Part shown: in pieces, positions 35,772-39,759 of the stretch
Layout: every line of letters starts with the position of its first letter
How positions within the stretch are numbered: the stretch's first letter is position 1
NCBI GenBank assembly: GCA_031271975.1
Contig: JAISUR010000030.1
Span: 1 to 39,759 of the forward strand
Direction of reading: 5' to 3'
From: Propionibacteriaceae bacterium
GTDB taxonomy: Bacteria > Actinomycetota > Actinomycetes > Propionibacteriales > Propionibacteriaceae
Length of the DNA: 39,759 nt
Notes under the pieces: model-generated
What the model was told of the DNA's origin: nothing
The model's input: the letters and a program-made list of their open reading frames with translations, nothing else
Database searches by the model: none
Translations under genes and position numbers: made by a program

Positions 35772-36485
35772 CTAGAAGATCGAGTCCAGAATCGAGCCGA
35801 GCAGGCCGCCCGAAGACTCCTCCGCGGTGGTCTGGTTGGCCGTCGTGGTCTTCTTGGTGGCGGTTGTCTTCTTTGTCGTGGTCTTCTTGGCGGTCGTCGT
35901 CTTCTTGATGGCCGTCGTCGTCGCGGTGGTGGTGCCGCCGGCCAGCACGCCGCTCAGAATGCCGCCCAGCAGGCCGCCGAGCGCCCCGGATGACGATGAC
36001 GAGCTGGTGGTTGTGCTGGAGCCCAGGACGCCCCCGAGCACGGAATCCAGGATGGAGCCGCCAGATTCTTCGTGGGTGGTCGTGGTCGACTTGTTGGCCA
36101 GGTATCCCATGACGATCGGCGCCAGTATGGGCAACAGTTGCGACAGCAGGCTGGAGTTGGAGCCGGTCTTCGTGGACAGATGGGCCGCCACGGTGTCGGT
36201 GTCGTGACCCAGGGCGTGCTGCACGATCTTGGCGCCGTCGGACAGGTCGATCCCGCCCAGGCTGAGGTTGCCGGCGGCGAGCGCTTCGCCGGTGCTGGCG
36301 TGCTTGCTCAAGGCCTTGGCCAGGGCGGCCTCGCCAGACTCGTCTTGGGCGTTGTTGTGCAAGCCGCCCAGCAGGGCTGTGATGGCCTGTGTGGCCGCGG
36401 TTTTGGCCTCCGATTGGGATACGCCCAGTTCACTGGAGAGTTGGTCCAGCGGGATCTGGGCGAGGATGTCTTTTACGGCAGTCAT
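35772..36485 (-). CDS. DUF937 (YidB-like) protein with Lys-Thr-rich tail
   Basis: 237 residues. Residues 1-130 match DUF937: VKDILAQIPLDQLSSELGVS and ALLGGL, HNNAQDESGEAALAKAL. The C-terminal half is low complexity: three Gly/Leu segments (GGSILDSVLGGVLGSS; GALGGLLGGILSGVLAGG; GGLLGSILDSIF) separated by Ser/Thr- and Lys/Thr-rich stretches. No signal peptide. Function is unknown; DUF937 proteins are small soluble proteins. Ends against a palindromic repeat; starts 3 bp after the next upstream gene. Confidence 0.8.
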   Translation of the reverse strand: MTAVKDILAQIPLDQLSSELGVSQSEAKTAATQAITALLGGLHNNAQDESGEAALAKALSKHASTGEALAAGNLSLGGIDLSDGAKIVQHALGHDTDTVAAHLSTKTGSNSSLLSQLLPILAPIVMGYLANKSTTTTHEESGGSILDSVLGGVLGSSTTTSSSSSSGALGGLLGGILSGVLAGGTTTATTTAIKKTTTAKKTTTKKTTATKKTTTANQTTAEESSGGLLGSILDSIF

Positions 36486-36488
36486 GGT

Positions 36489-37406
36489 CTAGCTTTCTGT
36501 GGGCGAGGGCTCAGGTTCGGGTTCGGTGGTTTCGCCGGTGTCCGGCGCCGGGGCGGCGCCTTCGACCTGGACGGCTTTGGCGGCCGCGATGCGGTCTTCC
36601 GCGATGCCGCAATACTGGGCGGCTTCGGACTCCCACTTTGACGTCAAGCGGGTCTTGTTGGCCGCGATGGCGTCAGACACGGTCCCCTGGCGGATCACGC
36701 ACTTCTCGGATTCGGGATCCTCGCAAGCCTTGGACGCCCGGTTGAGGTCGGGCACTTCGGCGCAGACGTGATACACGGATCCGCCGTCGACCCAGTAGAC
36801 ATCCACGCCGGACGCGTCGGCCTGGCCGGCGAGCGCCGCGACCACCTGGTCATCGTAGGAGTAGTCCTCGGCGGCGACCGGGTTCCAGTCCCAACCCAGC
36901 AGGACGGCCACGACGAGCACGACGCCGCCAACGGCGCCGGCGATGCCCTTCTGCTTGGTGTCCATGTCCTTGTTGAGCAGGATCAGGATGATCAGCGGCA
37001 GGAACGCCACGACGGTGACGATCGCGCCGAGCTGGTTCTGGATGAAGAAGCGCACGCCGTCCGCGCGCTTGGCCGGGTCGAGCCGATTGGCCGCCTTCCA
37101 CTGCATGGATCCGATCACGGCCAGCACGCCGATGACAACGAGCAAGATGATCAGCAGGATGAGCGCGCCGGTGCCTCCGCTCATGCCGAAGATGGGCGTG
37201 CCGGCGGGGCCGAACTGCTTCAGCACCCAGAAGATGGCGAAGGCCTCCAGGCCGATGGCGAGGACCCACAACACGGCAGCGATGATGCGCTTCGTGGTTG
37301 CCTGAGATTTCGCCTCGGCGCTGGGCACGTACTCAGGGGCTTTGCCTGCGGCAGCGGCGGACTTTTCTGCCTTGACGACTTTCTTGGTGGGCTTGCTTGT
37401 GGCCAT
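36489..37406 (-). CDS. Multi-pass membrane protein of unknown function
   Basis: 305 residues from ATG 37406 (AGGAG eight bases upstream; the frame extends further but is not coding there). A Lys/Ala-rich cytoplasmic N-terminus is followed by four membrane helices (about 40-180), then an extracytoplasmic domain with four or five Cys (SVYHVCAEVPDL, KACEDPESEKCVI, AQYCGIAEDRI) and an acidic Pro/Glu/Thr tail. The family is not named with confidence. The DUF937 gene starts 3 bp after it, so the two probably form an operon. Confidence 0.7.
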   Translation of the reverse strand: MATSKPTKKVVKAEKSAAAAGKAPEYVPSAEAKSQATTKRIIAAVLWVLAIGLEAFAIFWVLKQFGPAGTPIFGMSGGTGALILLIILLVVIGVLAVIGSMQWKAANRLDPAKRADGVRFFIQNQLGAIVTVVAFLPLIILILLNKDMDTKQKGIAGAVGGVVLVVAVLLGWDWNPVAAEDYSYDDQVVAALAGQADASGVDVYWVDGGSVYHVCAEVPDLNRASKACEDPESEKCVIRQGTVSDAIAANKTRLTSKWESEAAQYCGIAEDRIAAAKAVQVEGAAPAPDTGETTEPEPEPSPTES

Positions 37407-37586
37407 CCGGCGTTCTCCTAACTCGATGGGGCCATGGGCGGCTCTTCCGGGGGGTCGGACGATCAGGAGCCATATTAGGCGCAATCCCCGCCGCGCGGGG
37501 CCGTTTCCGGTAAACCGCCCGACAGGTGGGCCGTGTTTTCCGTTATGCTGTTGCGGCTTCCTGAACACCGCGGACGAGGGGGCTTC

Positions 37587-38453
37587 ATGGCTCTAGTGAC
37601 CGGCCCAGTCGCCGACTGGGTGCGTCAGGTTGCGGGCACTCATGATCCGCGGGTCGGCCCGAGCACTCCCGTCGCCCAGTTCACCACGCCCGAAGTCATC
37701 ACCCGCCCCTCGCATCCGGGCGCGGTCCGCACGTACGTATGCGGGGGCTGCGCGGTCAAGATCCACGCGTCGGACATCGAACCGGCGGTGCTCGCCCGCC
37801 GCCTGGAGGTGATCGACGGCCCGGAGTTGGACCGTTTCTGGATGCACCCGCTGACCAGGGGTTTCTATCCGGCGCCCGGTGGGGGTGTGGGCACGATGTG
37901 GCCGCGGGTCACCTTGGTGTCCACGATCGAGCATCCCCCTTGGGCTGACGCCGGGGCCCTGTTGGCCCGGCTGCACACCGCCCCCGTAGATCCGAAACTG
38001 CCGCCGCACGGCGGTGTGGGCCGGTTCCGGCAAGCGGTGGAAATGGCCCGCGCGCTGGAGGGCTACGGCTGGCTGGCCGACCTGGGCGAGACGCTGGTGG
38101 ACCGCATCATTCCGGCTGAACGCCCCACACTGGTGCATGGCAGTTGGCACTTGGGGCACATCGGCCATCCGCTGCTGTCCAAGCGTTGGCGGCTGCTGGA
38201 CCCAGATCTGCTCGGCCTCGGCAACCCCGGCTGGGACTTGGCGATGCCGGCGGGCTACCAGGCGGCGGGGTTGCTCGCCGACGAGGACTGGGAGGCCTTC
38301 TTGGGTGGTTACCGCGAGTTGGGCGGAGTATTCGACGCCGAGGAGAGCCGCGACCTGGTCCGCGCCGCCCTGTTCATCGCGGCGGTCCGCGAGTTGACCG
38401 TCCCCGACGGCGGCAAGGCGACGACTCTGCTGGCCGCCCTGCAAGTAGGCTGA
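37587..38453 (+). CDS. APH-fold phosphotransferase-like protein with altered active site
   Basis: 288 residues of the aminoglycoside phosphotransferase/choline-kinase fold. The catalytic motif normally HGDxHxGx reads HGSWHLGHIG, so the catalytic Asp is Ser and the metal-ligand Asn is His. The following LLDPDLLGLGNPGWDLA retains the DxD-like metal segment and the family's WDLA helix. Actinobacterial relatives with HGDWHLGQ are common. This copy may be a pseudokinase. No drug resistance is implied. The IclR gene follows at 5 bp. Confidence 0.75.
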   Translation: MALVTGPVADWVRQVAGTHDPRVGPSTPVAQFTTPEVITRPSHPGAVRTYVCGGCAVKIHASDIEPAVLARRLEVIDGPELDRFWMHPLTRGFYPAPGGGVGTMWPRVTLVSTIEHPPWADAGALLARLHTAPVDPKLPPHGGVGRFRQAVEMARALEGYGWLADLGETLVDRIIPAERPTLVHGSWHLGHIGHPLLSKRWRLLDPDLLGLGNPGWDLAMPAGYQAAGLLADEDWEAFLGGYRELGGVFDAEESRDLVRAALFIAAVRELTVPDGGKATTLLAALQVG

Positions 38454-38458
38454 GCGGC

Positions 38459-39229
38459 GTGAGCTTCGATTTGGCGCCCGATTCCCCCGTGGCCGCGCTC
38501 GATCGCGGGTTGCGCGCCTTGGAGGCGTTGTCGCAGGCCGGTCCGGACGGGTTGGAGCTGCGGCAGTTGGCTGAACAACTGGCGTTGCACAAGTCCACGC
38601 TGCACCGCGCGCTGACCGCGCTCAAACTGCGCGGTTACGTGGTGCAGGATCCCGTCTCGGGGACGTATCGGCTGGGCCCGACCGCGGTGCGCCTCGGAGA
38701 CGACTACCTGCGCCGTGAAGACTTGCCGGCCTTGCTTGCCCCGGCGTTGCGGGCCCTGAGCGCGCGCGTCGACGAGCTGGTGCACCTGGGCGTGCCCAAC
38801 CTGCCGCGCATGACCTACGTCGCCAAGGTCGAACCGGAACACGCCTTGCGGGTGTGGTCCCAGGTGGGAGCCAGCGCTCCTGCCGCGACAACTGCCATGG
38901 GCCGGGCGGTCTTGAGTTGCCTGGATTCGGTCAACGTCGCTGAGCTTTCCGCGGTGTCGCCACGTCCGCTGCCCGAACCCGACTTCAAAGCGCTGCTGGC
39001 CGCGGCCCGGCGCGACGGCTACGCCACTGAGAACGAAGAGAACGAACCCGGCATCTCCTGTGTGGGCATGGCCCTGTTGCGCCGCGGCGTCCCAGTTGCC
39101 GCCGTCTCCGTGACCGCCCCGACCTCCCGTATGGGCCAGGCCCGGATCGCCGAGGTGGTCGAGGCCATGCGTGCCGAACTGCCTGGCCTACTGCCCCCGG
39201 GGTTGCTGTTGCAGTCGGCGTCATCCTGA
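38459..39229 (+). CDS. IclR-family transcriptional regulator
   Basis: 256 residues starting at GTG 38459. The winged helix spans about 10-70 (DRGLRALEALSQAGPDGLELRQLAEQ, then STLHRALTALKLRGYV), and the IclR effector domain follows (TTAMGRAVLSCL; GYATENEENEPGISCVGMAL; AAVSVTAPTSRM). Co-directional with the APH-like gene (5 bp gap). The stop codon and last two Ser codons lie in a CGTCATCCTGA repeat unit. The effector is not predictable. Confidence 0.93.
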   Translation: MSFDLAPDSPVAALDRGLRALEALSQAGPDGLELRQLAEQLALHKSTLHRALTALKLRGYVVQDPVSGTYRLGPTAVRLGDDYLRREDLPALLAPALRALSARVDELVHLGVPNLPRMTYVAKVEPEHALRVWSQVGASAPAATTAMGRAVLSCLDSVNVAELSAVSPRPLPEPDFKALLAAARRDGYATENEENEPGISCVGMALLRRGVPVAAVSVTAPTSRMGQARIAEVVEAMRAELPGLLPPGLLLQSASS

Positions 39230-39685
39230 ACTCCCAGCCCCGTCATCCTGAACTCCCAGCCCCGTCATCCCGGACCTGTTCCGGGATCTTTGCCCCACAA
39301 AGTGTCCTCGCTGCGCTGCGGTACTTTGCGGGGACCCCTAATCGCGTCATCCCGGACTTGTTCCGGGATCTTTGCCCCACAAAGTGTCCTCGCTGCGCTG
39401 CGGTACTTTGCGGGGACCCCCAATCACGTCATCCCGGACTTGTTCCGGGGTCCCCGCAAAGTATCGAAGAACTTTGTGGGGTGGTGTTCCGGGATCTCGG
39501 ACGTAGTCCGTGTGCCCCGGTAGGGGCACCCCTGCAGGGTGCATGGGACTTCGTCCCAAGATGCCGGAACAAGTCCGGCATGACGGGGAGGGGGTGCCGG
39601 AACAAGTCCGGCATGACGGGGAGGGGGTGCCGGAACGAGCCCGGCATGACGGGGAGGGGGTGCCGGAACGAGTCCGGCAAAGCGT
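39219..39685. repeat. Composite repeat block after the IclR gene
   Basis: Two tandem 22-bp units (39219-39240 and 39241-39262). Two 76-bp units differing at one base (39263-39338 and 39345-39420), each an ATCCCGGA palindrome plus a CCCCACAAAGT...ACTTTGCGGGG stem. An inverted ACTTTG module follows, then CGGACGTAGTCCG, GTGCCCCGGTAGGGGCAC, TGGGACTTCGTCCCA. Finally three 33-bp tandem units of a CCGGAACAAGTCCGG palindrome plus a G-rich spacer (39562-39660) and a partial fourth. No gene is seen in the block. Confidence 0.95.
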
Positions 39686-39759
39686 TCACCTTGGGTATGC
39701 CTGGGCAATCGCAGCCATCACGAAATCCACGGCCTCGTCGGCGCTGAGCGCCGCGTCGT
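39686..39759 (-). CDS. 3' end of a gene cut by the window edge
   Basis: The minus strand reads DAALSADEAVDFVMAAIAQAYPR and stops at 39686-39688, an ordinary-looking helical protein terminus. It abuts the repeat block just as other genes here do. Too short to identify. Confidence 0.5.
   Translation of the reverse strand, partial: DAALSADEAVDFVMAAIAQAYPR

Noticed and set aside
37587-38453. Aminoglycoside-resistance kinase
   Set aside because: Only the fold matches; the catalytic Asp is missing and the sequence belongs to a broad actinobacterial family of unknown substrate.
39230-39685. CRISPR-like array at the window end
   Set aside because: Repeat units are palindromic, of different kinds and sizes, nearly identical in their would-be spacers, and no cas gene is present.

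Overview
The window is a GC-rich chromosomal segment from a bacterium of the phylum Actinomycetota. Evidence is the pair tadA plus its actinobacterial acidic partner protein, the DUF4921-like GalT relative, an aspartokinase with an internal beta-subunit start, a LytR C-terminal-domain protein, frequent GTG/TTG starts and high-GC codon use. The exact order or genus cannot be fixed from the sequence. No rRNA, tRNA, transposase, phage or CRISPR gene was seen.

Layout. Positions 1-2528 hold purA, the TadA-associated protein and tadA (minus strand). A 0.5 kb AT-richer gap with hairpins leads into a histidine kinase/response regulator pair (3113-4994). Next come a CDP-glycerol glycerophosphotransferase-like gene, class II aldolase, a small membrane protein and a GalT-like gene on the minus strand (4969-9336). 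Positions 9421-14439 hold two membrane proteins of unknown role, aspartokinase with an overlapping small gene, a LytR_C protein and an iron-type alcohol dehydrogenase. Positions 14504-26445 hold four paralogous secreted leucine-rich-repeat/InlB B-repeat proteins, with a zur-like Fur gene and an ammonium transporter fused to its own P-II protein between the third and fourth. Positions 26520-32245 are a one-strand molybdenum block: modC, modB, modA, an HTH-TOBE regulator, a GntR/FCD regulator, moeA, moaD and moaA. A BlaI-type repressor sits divergent to cydAB (32571-35576). The window closes with a DUF937 protein, a membrane protein, an APH-fold protein lacking its catalytic Asp, an IclR regulator and the 3' end of one more gene.

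A second layer runs through the window. Mosaic palindromic repeats, built from short inverted-repeat modules, occupy most gene 3' ends (7941, 19230, 21613, 24128, 32306, 35643 and 39219 onward). In two places a related 22-bp tandem repeat supplies the stop codon of the gene itself (tadA and the IclR gene). One copy is a nested palindrome that fills the entire gap between two convergent stop codons.

How the genes fit together: the molybdenum block imports molybdate and performs several, not all, cofactor steps, and its regulator is predicted to be made from a leaderless transcript whose promoter carries a palindrome partly repeated in front of moaA. The LRR/B-repeat proteins are probably surface or secreted adhesins. 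CydAB gives a high-affinity oxidase suited to low oxygen. The most interesting items are the LRR/B-repeat family with unusual codon and leader differences, the Amt-P-II fusion with an altered T-loop, the stop-codon-donating repeats and the putative molybdenum regulon.
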